Below, piece by piece: positions 23,424 through 32,980 of a stretch of 64,000 nt of DNA (position 1 is the first letter of the stretch; the number at the start of each line of letters is the position of its first letter). This DNA is from Thermothielavioides terrestris NRRL 8126 (lineage: Eukaryota; Ascomycota; Sordariomycetes; Sordariales; Chaetomiaceae). The notes beneath the pieces were generated by a model. The model saw nothing but the letters and a program-made list of their open reading frames with translations, made no database searches and was not told the origin of the DNA. The DNA lies in assembly GCF_000226115.1 (NCBI RefSeq), contig NC_016461.1:1116001-1180000 (forward strand), read 5' to 3'. Made by a program: the position numbers and the translations under genes.

Positions 23424-25853
23424 ATGGCTCTTCAAGAAAGCGCCAATGTCTCCAGCTCATCTCTGGGGTTGTCGGGAGCAGAGACGCCCCTCCCCAATTC
23501 CCTCTCGCCTCCTCCCCCTCGAGACGCGGAGAGGTATGAAAAGAGGATCCTGCCGCAGGTGCCGCGGAAGCGAGAGTCTGGCGTGTCCAACTTCAGCAAG
23601 GAGGTCGACGAAGCGTTGGCCACGCCTGATTCCGTAATCACTCCCGACGAAGGTAGTATCTGTCTCATTTACCGCCCATCTCCGTCTCCGAGATCAGCGC
23701 CAGGCGGCGGAGACGCTGAGTTTGCCGCGGCCCTAGACCACGAGAAAGACGACAATCAGAAGAGGGAGGATCTGAAACTCGACATAGCAAACCTTCCAAC
23801 GTCGGTACCCGGCGGTGTTCTCTCCCCGAAGGTGGCCAAAGTGCTTGGAGTCCTGGGGCCTCGAGAGAGCACCCCGTCAGGGCACAAGTCGCCGGCGAAG
23901 GTCAGAAGACTCACGGGATTCGAGCTTGCCTGCGAGGGCAGCAGCCAACTCAACAAACGACACCGCGCCAAGGAACATACACAGCTCCATGGTGAAGTCT
24001 CTCCAGTCAGCAACGAAAGCAGCCCCTATGACCATGAGGAACCGAAGACCGCGGTCTCAGACTTGGACGCCGGCCCGGAGGCGGACGGCTGGACGTACTC
24101 CCCCGAGCCGAGCCCGGGCTATTATGGCTCCAGAGATGCTCATCTCCACAGCGCAGAGTCATCTGTCGTCCCGCAACCTCTGCGCGTCGCGAAGCCGGCA
24201 AGACCCAGCCGGAGTCCAGAGAGAAAAGTCCTAGAGACGCCACCGTACGTCGAAGGCTCCCCGCGCTTGCGGGATATCGTGGACCCCGGAGTGTCCGGTC
24301 ACCGTACACCGAGCGACAAATCCAGTCCGGATCCATACCATGAAGCGGCAAAGCAGCTAGCGAAGGGTGACGCAATGGCCACTCAGCAAGCAAGACAGGC
24401 GGAAAGGAGCCAGGCAGAACAGCTCGCTGTCCAGCAGTTCGTGGAAGCGGGCAGAGCAAGCGGTGCTGGAAGCCATCGCAGCTACGACTCCAGAAAGTTG
24501 CCCTCTCTACCACACCAGAACTATCGGCACCTCCCGTCAGATCTCCCTTCTGGCGGGATCCCTTCCGGTGACGACGAGAGGCGCGTCCCTGTCTGGCGGC
24601 CGTCCAATTATCAGCAAGGCTCTCCTCGCACCGTGAGCGCCAGCACCTTCGGCCGCCTCACCCGCCGCTTCCACGCTCAAGACCCGGGACAGCGCAGCAA
24701 GTCCGGGGACGACACAGACAACTATCCCAGCACCCGAACCCCTGACACCGGCGGTTCCATCCCCTTCTCCTTCGGCCCCAGCGACAAAGGCGGCAAGGCG
24801 AACACGCGCCACAGGCATAGCAGTTCCGTCATGGCCAAAGTTTTCTTCGGCCGCACGTCCGCCTCGCCAACCATCCCAAGAACCCCAGCGACACCAACAC
24901 CCCCGGTACCGAACAACACCCCCATTGAACCAAGCTTCCGTCACACCCGCGCTCACCACCATGCCAACACCCACGCCCACGCCCACCACGCCAATCCATA
25001 CAATCTTACTCCCAGTCCGCCGTCACACTCATCATCCTCCGCGTTCCCCATCTCGACTCCGGAACTTCGCGTAGGAACGGGAGAGGAAACAGCAGCAGCG
25101 GCGGCGGCGAAAGCCAAGACGAAAGCCTCCATGTCGGCGCTCGCAGCCAAGACGAACGACCTGGTCGGTGCGGCCGCCGGGTTCCTCAGCAAGAGCACCG
25201 CCAACATCGGACACGTGAGCATGAGCGGGGATGAGAGGCGGCGGCAGAGGCTGAAGAGCAGCATCCGGGTGCTGGGCGACGGGGGCCGGGTCTTGGCGGG
25301 CGGAACTGCTGGATCCGGTGTTGGATCTACGCCAGGTTCCGGCGTCTCTGCCGTGTCGGCGACTTCTCTGGGATCGGGATCGGGATCGGGATCACCGCCT
25401 GCGGCGCTTTGGGGAGCCGGCGGCGGTGGGGTTGCGGCTGGCGGCTATAGGGGGAGGTTGGGTTCCGCGCCGGCGGTTACTGGTGCCACTGAGTTCGCAT
25501 TTGCATCTCCGTCCGCCGGGGACGGGTCTTTGCTGGGGACCGGGACGCTGCCGGGTCAGAGTCTGGAGAGCAATGTGGGCGGTACCAGGGGAAGCCCTCA
25601 ACCGTGGCACGGCCGAGGAGTGCGTTCCAATGTCAGCCCAGATATTGGGAGGCAGAGTCCGGGCCAGAAGGCTCGTGTTAGCCCAGTTTCCACTCATAGG
25701 CGGTCGCCGGCTCCAAGGCAGGGGCCTAGTCCCCGGGGCAGTCCCCGGCCGAGGAGGAAGAATGGGGGACCGTCACCCAGACGTTCAGGGGAGGGAACTA
25801 GAGAGCATGGGATGGGGGCTCCAGGGCCGGGGATCGGGCTGGGCGTGGTGTAG
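23424..25853 (+). CDS. Large disordered protein of unknown function
   Basis: One uninterrupted frame of 809 aa from the ATG at 23424 (MALQESANVSSSSLGLSG). An in-frame ATG at 23247 would add 59 residues that look less protein-like. I do not recognise a family. Seen: very high Ser, Pro, Gly and Thr; many SP/TP sites; a short ordered-looking stretch LSPKVAKVLGVLG (about residues 134-146); a QAERSQAEQLAVQQFVEAGRA helix (about 380-400); a His/Thr-rich patch near residue 510; an Ala/Lys helix AAAAAAKAKTKASMSALAAK (about 553-572); and an Arg/Pro/Ser-rich C-terminus. The LSPKVAKVLGVLG block may be the functional core. A coding gene is supported by length and codon pattern. Small introns cannot be ruled out, for instance near 23652. 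Function unknown. Confidence 0.68.
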   Translation: MALQESANVSSSSLGLSGAETPLPNSLSPPPPRDAERYEKRILPQVPRKRESGVSNFSKEVDEALATPDSVITPDEGSICLIYRPSPSPRSAPGGGDAEFAAALDHEKDDNQKREDLKLDIANLPTSVPGGVLSPKVAKVLGVLGPRESTPSGHKSPAKVRRLTGFELACEGSSQLNKRHRAKEHTQLHGEVSPVSNESSPYDHEEPKTAVSDLDAGPEADGWTYSPEPSPGYYGSRDAHLHSAESSVVPQPLRVAKPARPSRSPERKVLETPPYVEGSPRLRDIVDPGVSGHRTPSDKSSPDPYHEAAKQLAKGDAMATQQARQAERSQAEQLAVQQFVEAGRASGAGSHRSYDSRKLPSLPHQNYRHLPSDLPSGGIPSGDDERRVPVWRPSNYQQGSPRTVSASTFGRLTRRFHAQDPGQRSKSGDDTDNYPSTRTPDTGGSIPFSFGPSDKGGKANTRHRHSSSVMAKVFFGRTSASPTIPRTPATPTPPVPNNTPIEPSFRHTRAHHHANTHAHAHHANPYNLTPSPPSHSSSSAFPISTPELRVGTGEETAAAAAAKAKTKASMSALAAKTNDLVGAAAGFLSKSTANIGHVSMSGDERRRQRLKSSIRVLGDGGRVLAGGTAGSGVGSTPGSGVSAVSATSLGSGSGSGSPPAALWGAGGGGVAAGGYRGRLGSAPAVTGATEFAFASPSAGDGSLLGTGTLPGQSLESNVGGTRGSPQPWHGRGVRSNVSPDIGRQSPGQKARVSPVSTHRRSPAPRQGPSPRGSPRPRRKNGGPSPRRSGEGTREHGMGAPGPGIGLGVV

Positions 25854-26440
25854 AGACTGGGTGAGATGATATGGAGCGCTGAGAGAGTTCGGGGGTTGGA
25901 ATAGATGGGGGTGGCTTCGCGATGTGTTTGTCCATTCCACGGTACGGTACGGGAGGTACGGATGGAGCAATCCACCAACCAGCTTTACGATCCCCATACA
26001 TGCCTGTTGAGTCGCTCGATTCTCAAGAAGCCGTCATTTGCGTCAGTGAGCATAGTCCATACACACGTAGTAAACAAAAAGGTCAACAACGGCGCGGAAA
26101 GGATAATCAAGAGGAGAGGAAAGCATTGGTGTCCCAAAAAGAAATAAAGATGGACAGGGTACGGATTACTGAATACGGGCTTCCCTGACTTTGGCCATTG
26201 ATACTTGTAAGTTACAGATACGGTTACGAGAAGTTGACGCCTCTGACGTCACTGCTTTAACTCAGGTACGGGGTATGTAACGTTAGCTTGCCCGAAGCCA
26301 ACCGAGGCCGAACGATCGTTAGCGCTCCCTGCCAGCCGTCCGGAACCGGACCGGGCCCGTGGTGCCTGCCTTATCCGACAAGAGGCCCAGCTTGGAGCAA
26401 CGGGCAAGACGCACCTGCTGCAGCCCGGTCCCCCGAAGCC
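25854..26440. other. Intergenic between two plus-strand genes
   Basis: A 587-bp space with an A-rich segment around 26075-26155 and no supported feature. An in-frame ATG at 26288 upstream of the Nudix gene is an alternative start. Confidence 0.4.
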
Positions 26441-27906
26441 ATGAGCGGCTCTCCTGCAGTAGAAGAGCAGCCGCTAATCCAAGTCGGCTCGCCAGAACAC
26501 GAAGAAGAAGCGCAGACGGTCATCCAGGGCATACAAGACCTGCCAGCCGCCGAAACTGCACTTGAGCTGCCTCGGGCATCAGATGAGGAGGCCGAATCGC
26601 TCGAGGTCGCGGAAGAAAGGGATGAGGAATCCTGTTACTGGGATGCATCGAGCATGGCGCCATTGAACGCAGCGTCGGCGGTCAGTCTTTGATTGCTAAG
26701 TTACATGCCTCACGCTTCTATGACCCCGATTAAGTAGCCCCTGCTCATGCGCACCAAGGCCGCCATCGCCCGGCTGCGGGCCTACCGGCCGCCGCCATTC
26801 CCTCTGTGGGACCGCCTCCCGCTGAGCCGCCGCGCTGCCGTGTTGTTGTTGCTGTACGCCGACCGGAGAGGCGACCTGCGCGCTGTCATCACCATGCGCG
26901 CCGCCAGTCTGCGCAGTTTCTCAGGTGCAGCCTGCTAGCCTGCTGCCCCAAGCCCCCTGCCTAGCCGCCGTACCTCACTAACACCACTCCTACCCAGGCC
27001 ACGCGGCCCTCCCAGGAGGCAAAGCTGACACCCTGGATGAAACTCCATGTATCCGTCCACCCTCTAATTCCTTTTCCCCTTCTTGTCCGACTACCGCACT
27101 CCCTCTTGCCTAACGCCCCCACAGACCAAATTGCCCGCCGCGAAGCTTGGGAAGAAATCGGCCTCCCCATGGACGACACCAAGCTCCCAGCGCCCTTCCG
27201 CATCGAACATCTCTGCTACCTGCCCATGAACCTCGCGCGTACCGAACTCGTGGTCCGGCCCTGCGTTGCCCTCCTCCACACTGCCGAGGCCCCGATCCCA
27301 CTCGGCTCCGCCTCGCCCGCCCCGTCTCCAACAGCCGAGGAATCCCTCATTCCGCGGCTCGACGCCAAGGAGGTGGCCGCCGTCTTCTCGGCGCCGTTCC
27401 ACGGCTTTCTGAAAAGCACCGACGAGCAACCCTCTCCTCCTCCAGGGGCCAAGCAGCAACAACAACAGAAACAGCTTCCACCAGGCCATTGGTACGAGGG
27501 CCACTGGACGCAGTGGCACGACAAGCCGTGGCGGGTGCACTTCTTCTACGTGCCCGTGACGAACCAGCGCGTCGTCAAGCCCAAGGTGAGGGAGGGCGGG
27601 CTGGCTGCGCTGTCGGAGGACGAGTCGGAGGCGGGCGAGGACGGGGCCGAGAGCAGGAGGTACAAGGTCTGGGGGATGACGGCCCGGATCCTGGTCGACG
27701 CGGCGACGATCGCGTACGGGGAGGAGCCCGAGTTCGAGCACAACACGCATTTTGGGGACGAGGCCCTCATTGAGGCGCTCGCGAAGCAGGGCAGAATGGG
27801 CGAGAAGAAGCGGCAAGAGAGCGCGCCGATGTCGCAGGGTTCGAAGCGCGCTACTGAGGCGGTGAAGGGGTTTGAAGGGAAGAAGGGGGAAGGGAGCAAG
27901 ATGTAA
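26441..27906 (+). CDS. PCD1: Nudix hydrolase, CoA diphosphatase type (PCD1-like)
   Basis: Four exons: 26441-26680, 26738-26924, 26998-27048 and 27125-27906, encoding 419 aa. The predicted reaction is cleavage of CoA or oxidised CoA to 3',5'-ADP and 4'-phosphopantetheine. Seen: an acidic N-terminus; RLRAYRPPPFPLWDRLPLSRRAAVLLLLY; then the CoA-Nudix signature ITMRAASLRSFSGHAALPGG, immediately followed by the Nudix box (residues about 149-172), PGGKADTLDETPYQIARREAWEEIGL. The box follows the PGGxxDxxD...REAxEEIG variant of UPF0035/CoA pyrophosphatases. Glu166, Glu169 and Glu170 should bind metal. The 51-nt exon 3 encodes part of this box. A Gln-run insert lies near residue 270. The last three residues are SKM, a plausible type-1 peroxisomal signal, matching yeast peroxisomal Pcd1. 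Start by similarity in style; the N-terminus is least certain. Confidence 0.88.
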
Positions 27907-28015
27907 CGGCAGCATTTCGGGTGGATAGAGGGATGTTTGGGATATCTATTAGGCCGTACATGGGGCAAGCTCTCATCCCTCCCGGCATGGCCGGTTGCTG
28001 CGTCCATTCTTCCGC

Positions 28016-28916
28016 CTAATGGCAAGCAGTCTCCTTCGTCGCCGGAGTGCGCCCACCAAACATCAGGTATCCCAGCCCAGCGCCCACCGACACGGCGATC
28101 ATGACCCAGCCGTTGTACGTCATGAAGATGAGCCTGATCGCGTCAGACACTCTCGTCAGCCGGGGTTGAGCCGTCTCGGGAAAGACAGAAGATCACAATT
28201 TGAAACTTACATGATCATGAAGGCGTAGAAAGTCTGGAAACCATAGAGCACCGCCTTGACAACATGGGCCCGCCGCGAAACCTGCTCCCGGCTCTGCCCT
28301 GCACGCAGCGCAAGAAATGGGGTGTTTTCAGTATCTGCTTCCTCAGATTGGCGCGGCGGCGGCGACGGGGATCGGGGCACTCAATCCAGGCGCGACGCTT
28401 CTTAGCGGATTGATTTTCTCACTCATGCAGGTTACACACGCTTTGACCGATCCATCCTCCAGGCAAGCGTACAAAGTACTCGATTCGGACTGGGTGGGTG
28501 GGTGAGGGAAGGAAAGGGCCACTCAAGCCCAGAAAGAGAAAAGACAAACTTACGCGGCACCGTGTCGACCCGCCTGGACAGCGCGGCCTCGTACCGCCGG
28601 ATCCCCTCGCGCAGGGCCTCGTATCCGGCGCAGATGGCGACCACGGCGACCAGCGACGCGACCAGACCCAGGTTGGACGTGATGTGCCACTGGCGGAACA
28701 CGATGCAGAGGTTGGTCGTGTCCCAGGTGAAGAGCATCTGTTGCGCGCGTGGAGGTGAGCGTGAGGCAGAAGCGTTCAGGGCGAGCGACGATGGATAGGT
28801 TTCTCTGAAAAAGAAAGCAAAGGTGTGAGTGAGGGCCGCTGACTGACATTCATGCTGCACATGTGGCTGCCGCCCCCCATATCCCCGTGGTCCATGGCGT
28901 GGTGAGAGTGGTCCAT
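28016..28916 (-). CDS. CTR-family copper transporter
   Basis: Four exons: 28916-28848, 28737-28554, 28298-28211 and 28133-28016, encoding 152 aa; all junction phases agree. CTR proteins form trimeric Cu(I) channels. Seen: a Met/His-rich N-terminus (MDHSHHAMDHGDMGGGSHM...MCSMNM) for copper capture; TM1 (about 44-66); TM2 with the selectivity motif M114-LIF-M118; and TM3 with GxxxG packing (Gly131-Gly135). The C-terminus ends in CH, a shortened form of the HCH copper-handoff tail. The small size and the MCSMNM...TW region resemble vacuolar Ctr2/Ctr6-type transporters, which export stored copper, so vacuolar location is an inference; a plasma-membrane role is possible. It is divergent from BNA1. 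Regulation by a copper sensor could not be read from the promoter. Confidence 0.93.
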
Positions 28917-29747
28917 GGTGGATGGAGGCTGTGTCTTTGCTGCGAGGGGAAACGTTCAGGGCGGTGACTCTGCAGCGGCAAGCAGGCGGCGGTTTGCGAG
29001 ATTTGGGACTGATGAGACTACGACTATTGCTTGTTGTTGGATTGTGGGTTGTCCGCTTGCTATTAACAGGTGTGCATGCGTTGTTCTGTTGTTCTCGTAT
29101 CGTTTTGGGGGGGAGTTCAGGTTCGCTTGGAGTGTCTCAAATCGACCCTCCAGCCTCAATCTGAAACTGCTTACGAAGTCGGGCCCTACTGCTAACGTCA
29201 AGCAAGCAACCGGGAAGGGCAAGGAGCGCCAACGATCCGCCTTACCAAGCGGGGCTGGGTGAGCTGCAGTGACGCGAGCGCCGTATCGTAACGCTGCAGG
29301 TGTCGTCTTGGCAAGCGCGGGGTCTCCAGCGAGGCGCGCACTAACCAGGAGACAACCATCCGACAGACCTAAGGTATGGTCAATGTCGGAAGCACTGAGA
29401 GTAAGCTCTGTAGACTGACTGTACCTATGCTCCAAAAGCTTTTTGGGAGATTCAAGGTTTACATAACGTTGATAGAACCCGCGCTGCAAGTAGCATGTAC
29501 GGATACTCGAATGGCCCCGCCCGATGATATCCGAGTCTTTGCTTGCGGGGTTGAACTTGCGTCTTGAGTCACCTTACCAAGCGCTCTCGCTCATCGGAGC
29601 TCTCGGCCCAGTACTTCTAAACCTAGAAGTTATTCGCTCACACGACTGAGTCGATAAGAAACGACAGGTTTTCATTGCGCTCACATCTGTTCCCATAGTC
29701 CTCCCTAAATTGACCTCCCAGTGGGGTTGAGTGCTTGTAACGCCAAG
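28917..29747. promoter_or_regulatory. Divergent promoter region CTR/BNA1
   Basis: An 831-bp head-to-head space between the copper transporter (-) and BNA1 (+). I looked for copper-signalling elements of the TTTGCTC/GAGCAAA type and GATA clusters and could not make a firm call. No gene is supported inside it. Confidence 0.35.
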
Positions 29748-30441
29748 ATGCTCAGTCCGCCAGTGAACCTGCCCAAGTGGTATGTTCCAGATGTCCAACC
29801 TGCCAATGACTCTCAGCGCCTCCAGTCGGGATTGCTGACCATGAACAGGCTGGAAGAGAACTCGCACCTGTTGAAGCCGCCCATCAACAACTACTGCGTA
29901 TACAACGACGACTTTACCGTCATGGTATCCGCCCTCTCCGTCCTTCGGCCCGCTGTCCGCGTGGCGCGTGGCGTCCCCTAACCTCCCTGGAATTCAGATC
30001 GTCGGCGGTCCCAACGCGCGCACAGACTACCACATCAACCAGACGCCAGAATGGTTCTACCAGTACAAGGGCGCCATGCTCCTCAAAGTGGTCGACGACG
30101 GCGCCTTCAGGGACATCGTCATCCGCGAGGGAGAGATGTTCCTGCTGCCCCCCAACACGCCGCACAACCCGGTGCGCTTCGCCGACACGGTGGGCATCGT
30201 GCTCGAGCAGAAGCGGCCCGCCGACTCGATCGACCGCATGCGCTGGTACTGCCAGCGCGAAGGGTGCGGCGCGGTGGTGCACGAGGCCGCCTTCCACTGC
30301 ACCGACCTGGGCACTCAGATCAAGGAGGCCGTGGAGAGGTTCAAGGGGGACGTGGCCGCGCGGACATGTAAGGCGTGTGGTGAGGTCGCGGACTGGTGTC
30401 CTCGACCCGGCTCGATTCGGGATCCGAATTTGGCCGAGTGA
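29748..30441 (+). CDS. BNA1: 3-hydroxyanthranilate 3,4-dioxygenase
   Basis: Three exons: 29748-29779 (32 nt), 29849-29924 and 29998-30441, encoding 183 aa, the usual fungal length. The enzyme opens the ring of 3-hydroxyanthranilate with O2 to give 2-amino-3-carboxymuconate semialdehyde, the precursor of quinolinate and NAD in the kynurenine pathway; it is cytosolic. Seen: [11 protein letters not shown] at the start; the cupin core with the Fe(II) ligands His48 (DYHINQ), Glu54 (TPEWFYQ) and His92 (PPNTPHNP); substrate-binding Arg44; and the C-terminal rubredoxin-like cysteine pairs (CQREGC and [11 protein letters not shown]) found in yeast and bacterial forms. The split Trp codon across intron 1 restores KWLEEN. 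The gene lies tail-to-tail with a FAHD1-type hydrolase, 163 bp apart. Confidence 0.95.
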
Positions 30442-30604
30442 GAAGAATACTGGTGAGGGGTTCGTTTCGGAGGTAACCGGGCAGCGCCAGTCCAGCATAC
30501 GGATGTGTATACCAATCAAGTACTGGCTAAATATATAATAGCGAACGCGGACGACAAGTCCAGCAGTATCCTGAGCTTAAGTCTATGTTACCTGGATGGG
30601 AACC

Positions 30605-31470
30605 TCAAGTCTCGGCATACTCATATGAGCTGGTCGACTCCTCCACCGCAACCTCGATCTTGGCTTCCTCCAGCTCTTTGCCGCCCACTCTGATGCCCGC
30701 GCGCATGACATCGCCCGGCACAACCGGACCGACACCCTTGGGCGTGCCCGTCAGGACAATGTCGCCCGGTTCGAGGGTCATCACCTTGGAGATGTCGCTC
30801 AGGATCCGGGGGATACGGAACAGCATCAGCTCGGTCGAGTCGTTCTGCTGCACCTTGCCGTTGACGGTGAGGTACAGCTCGATGTTGTGCGGGTCCGGGA
30901 TGGCCGCCTTGTTGATGACCTTGCTCACGGGCAGGAACGTGTCGAAGCCCTTGCTGATGTCCCAGGGCAGACCCTTCTTCTTGGCCTCGTTCTGGATGTT
31001 GCGGGCCGTCATATCAATGCTGAGCGCGTAGCCTGGACAAACGTGTTAGCATGACCAGCCAGTCGCGGGGACGCGGGAAGGAGGGGGGGGGAGCGCTCAC
31101 TCTCGATCGCCTCCAACGCCGCCTGCTCGTCCTGTGCGCTGAGATCCCTGACCCGCTTGCCCAGGATCAGAGCGAGTTCGACCTCATAGTGCAGGTCGAC
31201 GCCCTTCGGCCGGATCACTGGGCCCTCGCCGGGAAGCAGGATGGACGAAGGCGGCTTCAGGAAGAAGAAGGGCTGCTTGGGCCGGGCGCTGTTGAGCTCG
31301 GTGATGTGGTCCCTGGTGCAAGTTAGCCAGTGAACACTGAGCTGCGTGGCGCATGCCGGACAAATGAAGCCCGAGAGAGCGCATGCGGGCGAGATACAGC
31401 AAAAGGGTTCTACACACGCATAGTTGCGGCCAATGCAGATGACTTTTCCGGCTCTCTTGAGCGATGCCAT
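30605..31470 (-). CDS. FAH-domain hydrolase, FAHD1 type (acylpyruvase / oxaloacetate decarboxylase)
   Basis: Three exons: 31470-31418, 31312-31101 and 31032-30605, encoding 230 aa from MASLKRAGKVICIGRNYA. An upstream in-frame ATG at 31479 would add three residues, and ATGs further up (31503, 31560) could add a mitochondrial presequence. FAHD1 enzymes hydrolyse acylpyruvates and decarboxylate oxaloacetate in mitochondria. Seen: the RNYADHI motif, PFFFLKPPSSIL, and metal-binding residues Glu61 and Glu63 in HYEVELALI plus Asp95 in SIDMTARN. Also visible are KGFDTFLP and the GDIVLTGTPKGVGP loop. These match FAHD1 better than true fumarylacetoacetase, which is about twice as long. An ACCTAGG-type motif cluster lies about 250 bp upstream. 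Tail-to-tail with BNA1; a link to aromatic-ring breakdown is speculative. Confidence 0.9.
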
Positions 31471-32463
31471 TGTAGCCATTCCCCTCCTCATGAGCAGAGC
31501 CATTGCGAATCGTTTCCCCGCGCTGGATCGCGACGGCTTATATTCCGCTGCGCTCTGCACCGGGCTTAACTATTGCGTTTGGGGCCCGACAGGCGCATTC
31601 TTCACAACCAATCCCGTCAGGAGGGGAATGCGACTTCGGCAACAGTCGCCTGGTTCGGCATTCACTTCTGGAGGCACGGCTCCAGATGGACCCGCTTCAA
31701 CTTAGGGGTCGGTAACGCTGGGTATATTACCTGACCTAGGCGATCCATAATTACCTGGTCTTACGGTAACTGAGGGATCTGTATTACGCCTGTCTGTAAT
31801 GTGAAGGATTGTGAAGCGTCAAACCGCGACTGTCCCACAATTGAGGGGTCCCGGAGGTTGGTTGCTGATAAGCTGATGACGTCGGCTATATACACGAAGT
31901 AGGACATGTGTTTGCGGGGCTGATGATCGCTTATTCTGGTGCCCGTGATAGCTGCCAGGTGTGCCTGTGCACATGCACTCAGGCGTACCTATTGGACACA
32001 CACGGATTTGCGTCAGCTTGTCAAAGTCGCAGCACCGGGGTCCGTCTATTGACAGCGCCTCGTAAAAAGCTCCAGTTACCTTCCTATACCCCCGACTTTA
32101 TTCATGGGTAACTCGTAGGAACCCGGGGGCTTCCAAGAAATGGGCAGGTGCGGGTAGGTGAGCGGGGGACAGCATCTCCTCTGTGTTCGTGGGACCCAAC
32201 GGCCCGGTCCCAGCAGCCGCGCGTTGAAAAACGGAGGGGCATCTTCGCGTAGCAGCGCCAATGCGGGGTCCCCACGCGACTACGGAGGCTCCGAGCTCAG
32301 ACTCTTCGAAAACCCAAACCACAACCGACTTTCTCGCCTTTACCTCCCCCGCCTACCCACCTGCCCCGCCCCCTCTTAAAAATTTTTCTAACGTGTACAG
32401 AAAACAAGCCTTCCCTACCTTCCAGGTACCTTACCGACTCCACAGTGGGCACAATACTTCCGT

Positions 32464-32590
32464 ACAGTGGTCGGTTCGAGGGCAATGCAGTGATTGAATT
32501 GACCACAGTGCAGTGGTCGGGTCGACCGCAATGCAGTGGTCGGGTCGACTGCAGTGCAGTGGTCGGGTCGAGGGCAGTGCAGTGGTCGGG
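32464..32590 (+). repeat. 23-bp tandem array, left arm
   Basis: At least three clear copies plus degenerate outer copies of a 23-bp unit with the core GCAGTGGTCGGGTCGA followed by seven variable bases. It is the inverted counterpart of the right-arm array. Confidence 0.8.
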
Positions 32591-32615
32591 TTTGCCTGTG
32601 GCTTGCGTGCCATAG

Positions 32616-32750
32616 CCACAGGCACGCAAGCCACAGGCACGCAAGCCACAGGCACGCAAGCCACAGGCACGCAAGCCACAGGCACGCAAGCCACAGGCAC
32701 GCAAGCCACAGGCACGCAAGCCACAGGCACGCAAGCCACAGGCATGCAAG
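32616..32750. repeat. 15-bp tandem array (unit CCACAGGCACGCAAG)
   Basis: Nine consecutive copies of a 15-bp unit, all identical except that the last has T for C at the tenth base (GGCATGC). A single reverse-complement copy (CCTGTGGCTTGCGTG) lies at 32597-32611, just before the array, and can fold back on it. The degenerate tail CCATAGGCAGG follows. Because the period is a multiple of three, all six frames stay largely open through it. Confidence 0.92.
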
Positions 32751-32765
32751 CCATAGGCAGGCTCA

Positions 32766-32980
32766 ACCACTGCACTGCCCTCGACCCGACCACTGCACTG
32801 CAGTCAGTTCAATCACTGTACTTCCCTCGACTCGACCACTGTACCGCGATCGACCCGACCTCTGCACTGCGGTCGACCCGACCTCTGCACCGCGGTCGAC
32901 CCGACCTCTGCACCGCGATCGACCCGACCACTGCACCGCGATCGACCCGACCACTGCACCGCGATCGACCCGACCACTGT
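32766..32980 (-). repeat. 23-bp tandem array, right arm
   Basis: About nine copies of the complement of the left-arm 23-bp unit (CGACCCGACCACTGCACCGC-type). Copies differ mainly by C/T and G/A changes (for example GCGATCGACC versus GCGGTCGACC). Confidence 0.8.
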
